A program made the translations under genes and the position numbers. Below are positions 12,864 through 23,129 of a stretch of 64,000 bases of DNA, one piece after another. This DNA is from Diphasiastrum complanatum (lineage: Eukaryota > Streptophyta > Lycopodiopsida > Lycopodiales > Lycopodiaceae), in assembly GCA_029204225.1 (NCBI GenBank), contig CM055097.1:33668804-33732803 (forward strand). The letters are read 5' to 3'. Numbering within the stretch: the stretch's first letter is position 1; each line of letters opens with the position of its first letter. The notes beneath the pieces are model-generated. The model saw only the letters and a list, made by a program, of their open reading frames with translations, was not told the DNA's origin and did no database searches.

Positions 12864-13169
12864 TCCTCGGAATTTTCATTTTTTTTCGCAAAATTTTCGC
12901 TTTTAGCTCCCGATATCGCTCTCAAGCGCGCTCTTTCATCTTTCAAGCTTCCGCCCTCTCACAGTGCGCTCGAGTCCGATACCGCCTGCTGTGCAATATC
13001 GCTTTCGAGCACGCATCTCTTTTCTGCAAATAATCTCTGTAGATCTTGCGCTCAAAACCGATATTCAGTGCTGGTATCGATCTCAAGCGCCCTTTCATCG
13101 CAAATTTTTTTGTTTTGATCCACTTTTGTTTTGTTCAAACTTCTTTTTGTTAATTTTCTTATTCCAAGA

Positions 13170-13304
13170 ATGATGGCCAGGTCCAAATGCACCGCCCATG
13201 CCATCGCCACTGTACAGCCATCCCATTCCCGTGTTCCCCTTGGTACTGGCCGTAGGCGTGGCAGGAAGCAAGTCTGGCTGAGAGAGATCAGAAAACTCCA
13301 ATAA
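13170..13304 (+). pseudogene. Histone H3 / CENH3-like N-terminal fragment (44 codons)
   Basis: The ORF opens with two ATGs (13170 and 13173). The second gives MARSKCTAHA, like the H3 start MART/SK. After a short basic tail with RRRGRKQ it ends LREIRKLQ and a stop at 13302-13304. LREIRK-Y/F-Q is the hallmark of the H3 alpha-N region, and a shortened divergent tail before it is typical of centromeric H3. The rest of the histone fold is not found downstream and there is no GT donor at the break. This is therefore a truncated copy, a retained first exon, or a chance resemblance. The TATA box and pyrimidine-rich leader upstream suggest that a real promoter was captured with it. Confidence 0.4.
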
Positions 13305-13339
13305 TGGAATGCAATTTTTCTATAATGATAAAAAGACAT

Positions 13340-13880
13340 TGGCATGTATTTGTTGATAGTGAATCTCAATGTTCTTTCATAAGTTGGATTGTTTCACCAA
13401 TATCTCTGCATTTGATCTTGAGCTCATGTCTTTTACGTACCTGCATAAAATTAATACAAAGTTAGTTAGAATTAGTACAGAGTTTGTATTAGAAAGTTTT
13501 GATTGAAACTATTCATAAAAGATCGAGTGTTTACAGTTACTTACGAGTTTACCATTGAAAATGAATCTGAAGTCTGAAAATACATCATCTTATAAGAGCA
13601 ATAGTTCCCGCCGGATGTAGTTTAGACTCCAATCTTCTTCCACCTCAACACATGTCAAAACGGCATCATTGTATATAATTTCAATATTTTTTCGTTTTGA
13701 ATGTCCACTGGCTTCCAAGTCTTGATCGACTGGCACCCATTACCTTTATTTTCTTTCCATCTTTGATAATGGAAGCACAAGCTCAACATTTGTTTTTCAA
13801 TTTGATAACGGAAGCACATGGAAGACATTTTAATTCTGCATTCCACGTATGAGTAATTCTCAATAAACTTCCAACATGGC
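13340..13880 (-). pseudogene. Two eroded exons, related to 26975-27510
   Basis: On the minus strand 13880-13480 aligns with the plus strand at 26975-27290, and 13445-13340 aligns with 27410-27510, in the same order. One frame gives SERKNIEIIYND and VEVEEDWSLNYIRRELLLL, then one in-frame stop, then FRFIFNGKLV directly before a GTAAGT donor. The matching frame at 27 kb reads EVEEDWSLSYIRQELLLLQ. The second block follows an AG acceptor and reads RHELKIKCRDIGETIQ before a stop. The pair therefore looks like the last two exons of one gene. I do not recognise the family. Confidence 0.5.
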
Positions 13881-13884
13881 ATGT

Positions 13885-14880
13885 GCTTTGTAAGTCCATG
13901 AGTAGAAGCTTAAAATAATAAGATAACGTAAACTTAGGATTAGAACTTAAACTTAAGAAATTTAAGCTTAGAAATATTTTGTCTTAAGTTATCTTAAGTT
14001 TCAAGTTAGAAACTTTTTAAGTTCTAGGTCCTAAATTAAAACTTCTAGAATGGCTAGCTTTAAACTAATCCCATAAGTTAGTGGATACTTATGGATGCTA
14101 TAAAAGGAGAGGTATTTGCCATGTATACAACACTTTTGAGATTAAGCTATCTTGCTCTCTATTTGGAGAATTATCTTACCATTTCATTTGTGTTCCCATT
14201 GGAAGGTGCATAGCTTGAGGGAAGGTGCTCGGGCCTCCTCTTGCCTCCTTTCATTGGTTTTATTGTGGCATGCTTCTAATTGTTTATTGTTTAGTATTAG
14301 CTGCAATCAATTATTTCTATTTCCCTTTGGGTGTTAAAGTAGGATCTAGCTTAGTGAACTTGCTAGTTGGGTAAGCCTTAGCAAGGATTTTATTGCTTGT
14401 TATCTTAGTTAATATTATTTTAATTTCGGGCACTAGTTGGGAAAGCCTTAGTGTTTTAGTCTTTGTTTTCTATTTCCGTTTGAAGCTTTGATTCTTAAAA
14501 GGTGGACAATCCTCTCTATACTACACCACACCGTGAGTAGATCTAGCCATCGCATAACTAGAAAAACTTTCAACATTGGCAACAAAAGTGTCAACTTGGG
14601 CATTTTCTTTGAAAGAAGTGATCCAAGTGACATTTTTTTTGACCAAATAGGTATATCAGAATTTGCTGGTCTGTCTGCAGCCATAACAGACACTGATCTT
14701 GCATTCTATGGCCTCCACAAATTTTGACCCTGTTCAGATTCTCTGAAAACACTTTGATATACTGTCAAAATCCATTGTTTTCCACCCAAATCTTGGTCTT
14801 AGAATTCGCAGGCTTCATTGAGGCTAGATCTATCAAAGATCAGTCCTCCAGCAGCTTCGTGAATTCTCTCTCTGAGATTT
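13885..14880. other. Non-coding region with a TATA-like box
   Basis: A TATA-like CTATAAAAGG lies at 14098-14107, and a short duplicated phrase (CTAGTTGGGTAAGCCTTAG / CTAGTTGGGAAAGCCTTAG) lies at about 14365 and 14433. This could be the remnant of an LTR or leader belonging to the copia tail that follows, but no TG..CA ends or primer site were found. Confidence 0.3.
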
Positions 14881-14883
14881 TGC

Positions 14884-15960
14884 TTGTATTCTGTTAGAAA
14901 CTCACCTTTTGATCACGACTACATACTAAGCTCTTCAGATTCGAATATTTACTTCAAGACAGTGCATCAGTCTTTTATCATTATCACCCTATATGTGGAC
15001 GACACATTGCTTTTCGGCAACATTATCGATTTGATAAAAGAAGCTAAGACAATGCTATCTTCCAAATTCGACATGACCAATCTGGTTGGAGCTCATTTCT
15101 GCCTTGGTATTCAAATCCACGGAGACAGAAATCGAAAGTTGATCTACATTACTCAAAAAAGATACATTTACAATATGTTAGCAAGATATAATTTGGTTAA
15201 TTGCAAGTTAGCTCTCTCACCAATTGTCAAAGGACCAGTGTCCAATCGAATAGAAAGAGCAGATGCATGAGTATCCTTATTATTCGATAATAGGATCTCT
15301 TATGTATGCAATGATCTATACCAGGCCAGACATAGCCTTTGCAATCAGCTCCCTAAGTCAGTTTATGACTAACCCTGGTACGACACATTGAAAGGCTCTT
15401 ATCAAAGTCATGAGATATCTTCGAGCTACTATGGACTTTTGCATTTGTTATGGAGCAGTTGACAACGACAAACTCAATTTACTCAGTGGTTATACATATG
15501 CAAGTTGGGTAAGAGATGTAGACACTCGTAAATCCACTTATGGATTTATATTCTTCCTCAACAATGGTCCAATTTCCTGGAGCAGTCGCAAACAGTCTTC
15601 GATAGCTCTATCCTCTAGAGTATATTATAGTCTCACAAGCTACAAAGGAAGCAATTTGGTTGAGAAACTTACTTTCAGATATCAGTCTGAATCAATATGC
15701 TCTGACATTATTATTTTGTGATAATCAAAGTGCCATCGCTTTGTCAGCCAACCCTAGATTTCATTCTAGGAGTAAGCACATTGAACTCAAATATCACTAT
15801 GTCAGAAGCAAAGTTCTCGACAAAGAGATCAGATTGCAGTATTGTTGAACGCAAGATATGACAGCAAATATTTCTACCAAAGCATTAAGCTTGGATACAC
15901 ATAGAAAATTCTGTGCAGAACTAAGTTTAAAGGTCAAGGCATTCATGGATTCAGATTAAG
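14884..15960 (+). mobile_element. Degenerate copia RT (C-terminal) and RNase H
   Basis: 14884-15270 encodes SNIYFKTVHQSFIIITLYVD D, with the RT catalytic YVDD intact, then MLSSKFDMTNLVGAHFCLGI and the palm/thumb region. After a stop and frame change the RT connection (ARPDIAFAISSLSQFM-like, about 15320-15370) and RNase H follow, with ISWSSRKQSSIALSS (about 15580) and NPRFHSRSKHIELKYHYVR (about 15750-15800). The polyprotein end is near 15960. Integrase and N-terminal RT are absent upstream. The missing half resembles the minus-strand fragment at 5440-7302, so one element may have been split by rearrangement; this is inference. Confidence 0.85.
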
Positions 15961-15966
15961 GGAAAG

Positions 15967-16420
15967 TGTTAGATTATTCTCCTACTAATCGACTAATCGA
16001 CATTTTAATCTTCGTCCAACTTTTATCCATATCTGCAGTTTTTTTTGTGTTTCTACAGTCTGCATAACTACTCAGAAATGGCTCACAGTGTCGGCATTTT
16101 TAGGATTTTTGTCTTTTGAGATTTTCTCTCACTTCGGTTTTTTCGCAAAATGTCAAATCCTCAAATGTTAAGAAAATGATGTTGGTGAAGACCTTCGTAT
16201 TTTTCGCATGGTAGTTTATGTTCATTTCTACAGAGTTACGATTTAAGTTCAAATCTACAAACAGACTGTTTACGACCAAAGCCACTTACTTGCAATAATT
16301 CATCAACAAGTAATTTTGAGAAGTCCTAACTGGATGGATGCCAGCACATTACAGCCAACTGGATGACACATTTGACGACCTAATTGCTTAGTATAAATGA
16401 TTGTTCATATTCCTACATCA
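15967..16420 (+). repeat. Probable 3' LTR (left part) of the copia tail
   Basis: A purine run GGGAAAG immediately precedes TGTTAGATTATTCTCC, the expected polypurine tract followed by an LTR start with TG. A TATA-like GTATAAATG at 16391-16399 would be the LTR promoter. The right end (CA and target duplication) could not be located, so the end given is only a lower bound. Confidence 0.5.
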
Positions 16421-18079
16421 CAAGCATTGAAGCATGAAGATCAATCATCAAGTATTGAATAGTTAGTGCTCTCTCTCAAGCCTGCGAGCTTGAACACTCA
16501 TGAGCATTCTAGCTCACTTCTTTAGAGTTGATTAGAGATTGCTATTGCACTTACTGCTTATCAGCATTGCGCTTAATTCAAACTTATATTTAGTCGTTCA
16601 GAGATAACTTAAAGTACGCGGCTTTGATCCACAACTTGTTGTACTCATTTACATCTGTTTCATTTTCATATTGAATCAATACTATCTTCTTATTGCGTTC
16701 AGGTTTGTCTTAGAATGTATGCATTTCTATAGTTCTTCGCGATTGATTATTTGTCTGATAGAGTCAATGCTTTAATGTTTGGCTACGTAATCACTGTAGT
16801 ACTAATGATTTCAAAGCTAGTTACTATAGGATTGAACATGATTTCTATCTCTATTGTTTTGTTCGAAATTGATAGTTGTAGTCATGCCTAGAGAAAGAGG
16901 AAGATAGTTTATTTCACTACGCATGATAAGTTTTAATTCTTGTCATTCGAATTCTTTTTATTCGATTTTATTCGACCTATTTCTTTTCACACCTCTTTTC
17001 AACATCTTTGTGAACAATGAAAAGATTGTAGAGCACAAGACATGCTACAACCACATGAGGGATAAACCGAAGTCTCAAGTCAAGTCTGATGACAAAAACG
17101 CGAGCGCAAAAAGCAATTCAGATGGATTTCAGATATGATTGCTAGTCACTGCCAGCTATATCATTCCTACAATTCCTAGAATGTAGACAAGCACTGCTGA
17201 TCTACGTTTTACATTAACACTACATTCAGCAAAATTCAACTAGTGTGCGGAATTGATAAAATGAATGAATGAGATACACAAACAATAGTGAACAACAATA
17301 CATTCAAGATCAGACAAGATAAGAGAGATATGTGCGCAACGACTACAAAATCATCTATTGATTTTTCTGATTCTTCAAGCACTACATGCAGATCCACGCA
17401 GTGCGTTGCGTGAGAGAAATACAATTCTCTCACAAATTCGTGTCTCTCTTACTAACCGACTTGTGGATCTACAGATCCTATGCAAAAAATTGTCTCGCAC
17501 GCAGGCGGACTCGTATTTAGTATTTTCGTCTTCTTGCTTACTAGCATTAGACTTCTACATAGTATATCATGCATCAACCAGAAGGTATATAGTCGTGTCG
17601 TGTAACTTCTAGATTAGAGTGATTAAACATCTACAACTAATCACGAATCACAAGAGTGGCAGATTAGCCACGACCTAGAGTGTATCTGCTGATGTCATGA
17701 TATCAGATCAGATATCTGTACTTCTTGGTATTTGCATAATCTTGCTGGTCCTTTTTGGAGCGTGAGGGCAGAAAAAGGTGTTGTGACAATTTTCGTGTCG
17801 CTTGTCGTTTGACTTTCGCGTCTGACTTTCTCCTGCTTTATCGTGAAAAATTCTCTTTCACAAATCTTTCGTGTTCGTGTCTTCTCGTCAGGGTATTCGC
17901 GAAAAGTTGAATTAATAAAAGAATCAACAACCATCGTGCAATTCGTCCTATTTTGCATGGTTTATTCAAGAGATAAAGAAGAGTATGATATTTTACTTTT
18001 CAGCTTTATGTTACCTTGTTGGAATATAAATAAAGGCTTCAAAGGGTTTAGTCTTGCTTTGTCAAGAGGAACTATGTGT

Positions 18080-18080
<1 letters not shown>
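16421..18080. other. Non-coding DNA
   Basis: No frame shows a recognisable motif. The first few hundred bases may be the R-U5 part of the preceding LTR. The remainder has dispersed CT-rich and AT-rich sequence only. Confidence 0.4.

Positions 18081-18081
<1 letters not shown>

Positions 18082-18170
<89 letters not shown>
18082..18170. repeat. (CT)n microsatellite
   Basis: An uninterrupted CT dinucleotide run of about 89 bp. Open frames through it are artefacts. Confidence 0.97.
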
Positions 18171-18173
<3 letters not shown>

Positions 18174-18719
18174 ATTTCAAACCACATGGACTTCTTATAT
18201 TAGTTCACTTTTTAACTTTTCAAGTATAAAAAATGTATTTAAATTATCTGGCGAGTAAAAAATGTGTTCTTATATTGCTTTTTTCTCATTTGCTTTTCAT
18301 TCATTTTTTTAATCTTAACGTTTTAGAGTTTTTGAGAGACTACATCATTAAAATGCAATAAAATTGTTTGGTAGCCAACAATGTAACCATATTTTTTTCT
18401 CTTTTTTAAAATCATCAAAAATAATTGTGGTCTTTTTAGTCTCCTGTATTGGTGGGTCATTTGAGAAGTTACAACGAGCATGTCAAGGCAAGACATAAGT
18501 TCAAAATCACTCAAACCATGACAAACGTATCTAGAAAGACCATCTTCTTATGTAAAGGATGAGCAATTTTTTTTACATTGATAAAGACCCTTATGGATAT
18601 TTAGATTGATTACTTCAGATTTTAATGGCTTGTTGAGCATGCACATAAAATTTTACTTTGAAACTAAGTGTAAAAAGTTCAAATAAATGATGAATAATAA
18701 TAGCTTGTCTTATGTACAA

Positions 18720-19115
18720 ATAGACAAGGAAACACAGAATCTAACCTGGGTTCACACAATTCCAAACATGTCAAGAAAGTAGTGGGCGGAGTTCAAGAAC
18801 CTACCTCAGATCACAAAGCTCCAAACATGGAAAGTTTGAAAACCTAACTTGGGATCACAAAGCTCCAAACATATGAATGAAGCAGCTGGCGAAGTTTGAG
18901 AACTTATCTGGGGAGCACAAAACTCCAAACGTATAAGCAACACATATAAGAACTAAAGTTGTGAGAACAAAACTCTTATCTGGGGAGCACAAAACTCCAA
19001 ACATATAAGCAACACATTTAAGAACCCAAGTTGTGAGAACAAAACGCCAAACATATACGCAACACATTTGAGAACCCAAGCCAGCGAGCATAAAACTCCA
19101 AACATGAAGGGGCAT
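18720..19115. repeat. Imperfect tandem repeat array
   Basis: Units of very roughly 50-60 bp share the phrase GAGCACAAAACTCCAAAC followed by ATATAAGCAACACAT. They recur about five to seven times with indels, clearest between 18860 and 19110. Coding frames across it only reflect the repeat. No function is evident. Confidence 0.8.
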
Positions 19116-19144
19116 TCAAGAATTTCCTTTGTCACAAGTTCTCC

Positions 19145-19372
19145 TTGACTTGGTTGTGAATTCTAAGGAGACGACTTTTGTCCATCAAAGTGGGGTGCAT
19201 GGATAAAGTTGTTGCCTGCCACCAGAAAGTTGGAGGCTCGAATCTAGACCACTTGTCTAGTGACATCTAAAGAGCTCAGTTCCAAAAATGCTTCTTGGTT
19301 TCCAAGGGGAGGCTCAAACCTGGGACCAAAGAAACTTTGGATGCCAAGCCAACCAACTGAGCCAACCCCGTT
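19145..19372 (-). mobile_element. tRNA-derived SINE
   Basis: On the minus strand an A-box TGGCTCAGTTGG (19353-19364) is followed, 32 nt further on, by a B-box-like GGTTTGAGCC (19311-19320). This is the spacing of an internal RNA polymerase III promoter. No tRNA cloverleaf or anticodon arm is maintained, and a non-tRNA body follows with a second GATTCGAGCC-like motif. This matches plant tRNA-related SINEs. The 3' end (left boundary) is uncertain. Confidence 0.65.
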
Positions 19373-19504
19373 GGTTAGCTCCAAAAATGGCTTGGTGAGG
19401 TTGTATATCTGTTGCATAGAATAGCACCTAGTTGCTTAATAATGTATGCAAAAAGAAAGGAAAAGGAGAGGACTTTTCCAAGGAAGAATTGATTAAAGCG
19501 TTAC

Positions 19505-20190
19505 TTGGAGTCACGGGTTACATGGTGTCACTTGATTTTTCATGTGAGCTCACATTTTGTTATATTTCTTCAAACGAACCCTAACCCTTATTCACTACGT
19601 GGCCCCACCTTTCCTGAGAGTTCCCTCTTTTTCTCCTCCACTGCGAGTCCGTTTCTTCTCTCTCTTTTGCTGCTATTTCTTTCTCATCGCACGAGCTAGC
19701 TACCGATGCAGCAGCAGGTAGGTGGGTGATCGTAGCAATCATCACTGTTTGCTGATAGATCAGCATCTCTTGCCATTCCTGTGTTTTGGGTAGCTAGCGG
19801 ATCAACAGGATTTTTTCAGAGGTTGGTAGGCCATATATTTTCCCCGAGGATTTAATGCTCTCCGCCTCATATTGCAGTATGGGGTTATTTTTCCTCTTCT
19901 TGACTTGATTACGCAGATTGCATGATGGGTAATGTTATGGAAGGATCTTTAGGAGGATGCACTGGGTTTTGGAATGTTAGCTGCAAGAAAATGTAGGTTC
20001 ATATTCCATTGTTCGAGGATTTTTGCCATAAACTCAATGCATCTCGCAAACGTTTTGATGTATCCTCATTGCATTTCGCTCTCCGAGTTCATGGAACCAA
20101 CAGATGCATAATATTCAGTAGTAAGCGCCTTGTAAGATTGGAATGATGATGTCGAGTTCTTGGCCAAGGAGGGCATGAAAGGGAAGTACA
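19505..20190 (+). promoter_or_regulatory. Upstream region / 5' leader of the receptor kinase
   Basis: Immediately upstream of the receptor kinase there is a CT-rich stretch (19600-19690, CTCTCTCTTTTGCTGC), typical of plant 5' leaders, and several short upstream ATGs. There is no clear TATA box. Transcription start and any leader intron cannot be placed from sequence alone. Confidence 0.35.
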
Positions 20191-22848
20191 TTGTCTAGAT
20201 TTTTGTGTATCGGATCTGTCTATGCTACGATGTTGTTCCGGATAGCAGCTCTTCTTAGTATTGCCATTCTATTAAAACAGTATTCTCATGTCGTTTGTCA
20301 AACCGTTTGGCAACCAAAGGACCAGTTCCGCCTGAATTGTGGCACAACAATGAATGCTACAGTGTATGGGCAAGTATGGATGGAAGATATAGAGGGACAC
20401 TTCATTACAGATGGAATACCTGCCTCTACGAGCAATCAAAACTCGCTGCTCCCAGCAAATGGTGATTTTTTGTACTCAGCTCGGATCTTCACCACGCCTT
20501 CGGAATATACATTCTCTGTAACACCTGGAAGGCACTGGATCCGAATGTATTTCTATCCTTTCTCATTTCAAAATTTTGATCCTAATTGGTCGCTGTTCTC
20601 GGTGCTGGCGGATGGCTACGTGCTGCTCTCCAATGTTTCTATTGTAGGCGAGCTTAAAACTACTAGTCAAGCTTATCTGACGATGGAGTACAGCATCAAT
20701 ATCGCCTCGAGTTCTTTTTCCTTATATTTTGTTCCAGCAAATGCATCGAATTCGTATGCTTTTATCAATGCTCTGGAAATAGAATCCATGCCCGACGATA
20801 GTCTTGCAGATGACGCCATCCTTGTTGGCCATGGGGAGCCTTCGCAGTTCGGTTTGCCTGGGATTGCCTTGCAAACAATGTACAGAGTAAATGTGGGAGG
20901 TCAAACGGTGAGTCCAGCCAATGATTCTGGCGAAGCCAGAACGTGGATACCTGACAGCAGCTTCATCTTGGGAGCAGCGACCGGAGTGATACCACCCTAT
21001 AATTTCAATATCCAATATCCTTCCACTGTGCCAACCTACATCGCTCCTGTGAGCGTCTATGGCACTGCGCGGACGATGGGCGGGTCTAATATTATCAACA
21101 GCCATTTCAATCTCACATGGATCTTTCCCGTAGATTTGCACTTTGCTTACTACGTTCGGCTTCACTTTTGCGAAATCGTGTACACTTCTCTCTACCAAAG
21201 GATCTTCAATGTCTATATTAACAATCAAACGGCTCTCAGTGGACTTGACATCCTTGCAAAAGTAACAGCCGCGAACATGCCCTACTACGCTGATTTTGTT
21301 GCTCCTATGCTCCAGGGAGACAACAGGCTGTGGCTGCAGATTGGACCGACTCCCAACTCAGGAGCTCAGTTCAAAGAAGCTATTTTGAACGGCTTAGAAA
21401 TTTTTAAGATCAACAATTCTGAAGGAAGCCTTGCTGCAGTGCCTTTACCACCCGGATTTCCTCCTATTGCATCCTTCCAGCCCCATTCTGGAAGCCAAAG
21501 AAGCTCCGTTGTGGTGTACATCGGTGCCTCTGTTGGAATATTTGCTGCAGTGGCTGCGCTCTTAGCAAGCTTGTACTTCCTCCTGTTTAAGAGGACCAAA
21601 GGAGGAAAGGTGATGTCGCCTGCGTGGCGGTCTCTCCCACTCCTCAGCGGCAGCTCAGGAAGCATCGGAAGCAAATTGTCAAAAGCATCTCTAAAAAGTG
21701 GAACCGGAAGCTTTGTCTCATCCGCTCCATCTAATATGGGAGGCAGATTCATCGGCTTTGCAGAGCTCTTGGAGGCAACCAACAACTTCGATGAGTCACT
21801 TGTCCTGGGGATCGGAGGTTTCGGCAAGGTTTACAAAGGGGAGCTGTTTGATGGCACCCAGGTGGCCGTGAAGAGAGGCAACCCGAGATCAGAACAGGGT
21901 TTTACAGAATTTCAGACAGAGATTGAGCTCCTTTCGAAGCTGCGCCATCGCCATCTTGTTTCTCTCATTGGTTATTGTGAGGAACATTCTGAGATGATCC
22001 TCGTTTACGATTACATGGCCAACGGCCCTTTACGAGGACATCTTTATGGCACTGATTTGCCCTCACTCAATTGGAAGCAGAGGTTGGAAATCTGCATTGG
22101 TTCAGCAAGAGGGCTGCATTATCTTCACACAGGAGCAGCACAGGGAATCATTCATCGAGATGTGAAGACAACAAACATTCTACTGGATGAAAATCTGGAG
22201 GCGAAAGTGTCAGATTTTGGGCTATCTAAAACAGGACCGTCGCTGGATCGTACACATGTGAGCACGGCAGTGAAGGGCAGCTTCGGATACCTCGATCCCG
22301 AGTATTTCCGGCGCCAGCAGCTGACAGAGAAGTCGGATGTCTATTCCTTCGGAGTTGTCCTCATGGAGATACTGTGCGCACGTCCTGCTATCAACCCTAC
22401 TCTCCCAAGAGATCAGTGCAATTTGGCTGATTGGGCATTGTATTGGCAGAAAATGGGAAAGTTGGAGGAGATTATTGATCCAAGATTGGTAGGCCAAATC
22501 AACAAAGATTCACTTCGCAAATTTGGGGAAACCGCAGAGAAATGTTTGGCAGAGCAAAGCATCGATCGACCAGCAATGGGAGATGTCCTTTGGAATCTAG
22601 AATATGCACTGCAGTTACAAGAGACGTCCTCTGAGAGGGAAAGCAGTGCAGTAAACTTGGATGCTTGCAATCCGCAATTGATAGAGCTTCCCGTGGATCA
22701 ACCTATGACGGATGATTCAGAAACCAATGGCCCTGTGACACATGCTGTGGAGAGCGAGGAGCATGCAGACGATACAAGTACAGTATTTTCTGATGATGCG
22801 AGTATAAGTACAGTGTTTTCTCAGCTTGTCAATACTCAGGGAAGATGA
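20191..22848 (+). CDS. CrRLK1L (malectin-like) receptor-like kinase, THESEUS/HERKULES/FERONIA type
   Basis: An intronless 885-residue type I membrane kinase, the usual length for this family. Residues 1-36 hold a signal peptide (hydrophobic core 14-28); Met14 is an equally plausible start. Residues about 45-205 and 228-405 form the tandem malectin-like ectodomain, with many N-glycosylation sequons (NATV, NVSI, NASN, NLTW, NQTA). A single transmembrane helix spans about 440-465, followed by a basic, Ser/Gly-rich juxtamembrane region. The kinase has the Gly loop GIGGFGKVYKG (540-550), Lys561 in VAVKRG, HRDVKTTN (655-662, RD type, Asp657), DFG at 675-677 and the activation segment THVSTAVKGSFGYLDPEY (688-705). 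The acidic tail 811-885 is variable. Family members sense cell-wall state and RALF peptides at the plasma membrane. Closest subgroup (THE1/HERK) is inference. All key kinase residues are present, so it is probably functional. Confidence 0.96.
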   Translation: MSRFLCIGSVYATMLFRIAALLSIAILLKQYSHVVCQTVWQPKDQFRLNCGTTMNATVYGQVWMEDIEGHFITDGIPASTSNQNSLLPANGDFLYSARIFTTPSEYTFSVTPGRHWIRMYFYPFSFQNFDPNWSLFSVLADGYVLLSNVSIVGELKTTSQAYLTMEYSINIASSSFSLYFVPANASNSYAFINALEIESMPDDSLADDAILVGHGEPSQFGLPGIALQTMYRVNVGGQTVSPANDSGEARTWIPDSSFILGAATGVIPPYNFNIQYPSTVPTYIAPVSVYGTARTMGGSNIINSHFNLTWIFPVDLHFAYYVRLHFCEIVYTSLYQRIFNVYINNQTALSGLDILAKVTAANMPYYADFVAPMLQGDNRLWLQIGPTPNSGAQFKEAILNGLEIFKINNSEGSLAAVPLPPGFPPIASFQPHSGSQRSSVVVYIGASVGIFAAVAALLASLYFLLFKRTKGGKVMSPAWRSLPLLSGSSGSIGSKLSKASLKSGTGSFVSSAPSNMGGRFIGFAELLEATNNFDESLVLGIGGFGKVYKGELFDGTQVAVKRGNPRSEQGFTEFQTEIELLSKLRHRHLVSLIGYCEEHSEMILVYDYMANGPLRGHLYGTDLPSLNWKQRLEICIGSARGLHYLHTGAAQGIIHRDVKTTNILLDENLEAKVSDFGLSKTGPSLDRTHVSTAVKGSFGYLDPEYFRRQQLTEKSDVYSFGVVLMEILCARPAINPTLPRDQCNLADWALYWQKMGKLEEIIDPRLVGQINKDSLRKFGETAEKCLAEQSIDRPAMGDVLWNLEYALQLQETSSERESSAVNLDACNPQLIELPVDQPMTDDSETNGPVTHAVESEEHADDTSTVFSDDASISTVFSQLVNTQGR

Positions 22849-22935
22849 GCTACAATGAAAGGAGTGGCCTTGAATGTCAATGAGTTGCCTTTTATGAATT
22901 TAAGAGGATCTCTAGGATGTTATGGCTATACATAC

Positions 22936-23121
22936 TTGTTGATAATGGTCACAGATATGATGAAAAACAAGAGATTCCTTTTGTTGCTATTTAACTTTGC
23001 TGCTTCGTCTCAAGCAGGCTATTGCTGCTTGTTGATAATGGTCACGGATATGATGAAAAACAAGAGATTCCTCTTGTTGCTATTTAACTTTGCTGCTTCG
23101 TCTGAAGCAGGCTATTGCTGC
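22936..23121 (+). repeat. 93-bp tandem duplication in the presumed 3'UTR of the kinase
   Basis: 22936-23028 and 23029-23121 are adjacent copies differing at three positions. The unit is a multiple of three and is open in one frame, so a 90-codon ORF starting 7 nt after the kinase stop codon (22855-23127) contains a 31-residue repeat. Its composition and lack of homology favour untranslated sequence. Confidence 0.95.
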
Positions 23122-23129
23122 TTGTGAAA

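Noticed and set aside
14488-14727. Overlapping ORFs on both strands near 14.5-14.7 kb
   Set aside because: No recognisable motif in either; the overlap of two similar-length frames indicates chance.
19145-19372. Functional tRNA gene
   Set aside because: A- and B-boxes are present but the cloverleaf arms and anticodon loop do not form and a long non-tRNA body follows; a SINE fits better.
20722-22670. Several antisense ORFs of 85-168 codons inside the receptor kinase gene
   Set aside because: They are shadows of the GC-richer coding strand and show no motifs of their own.
22855-23127. 90-codon ORF downstream of the receptor kinase as a separate gene
   Set aside because: It lies in the presumed 3'UTR, its repeat structure is explained by a tandem duplication, and it has no homology that I recognise.
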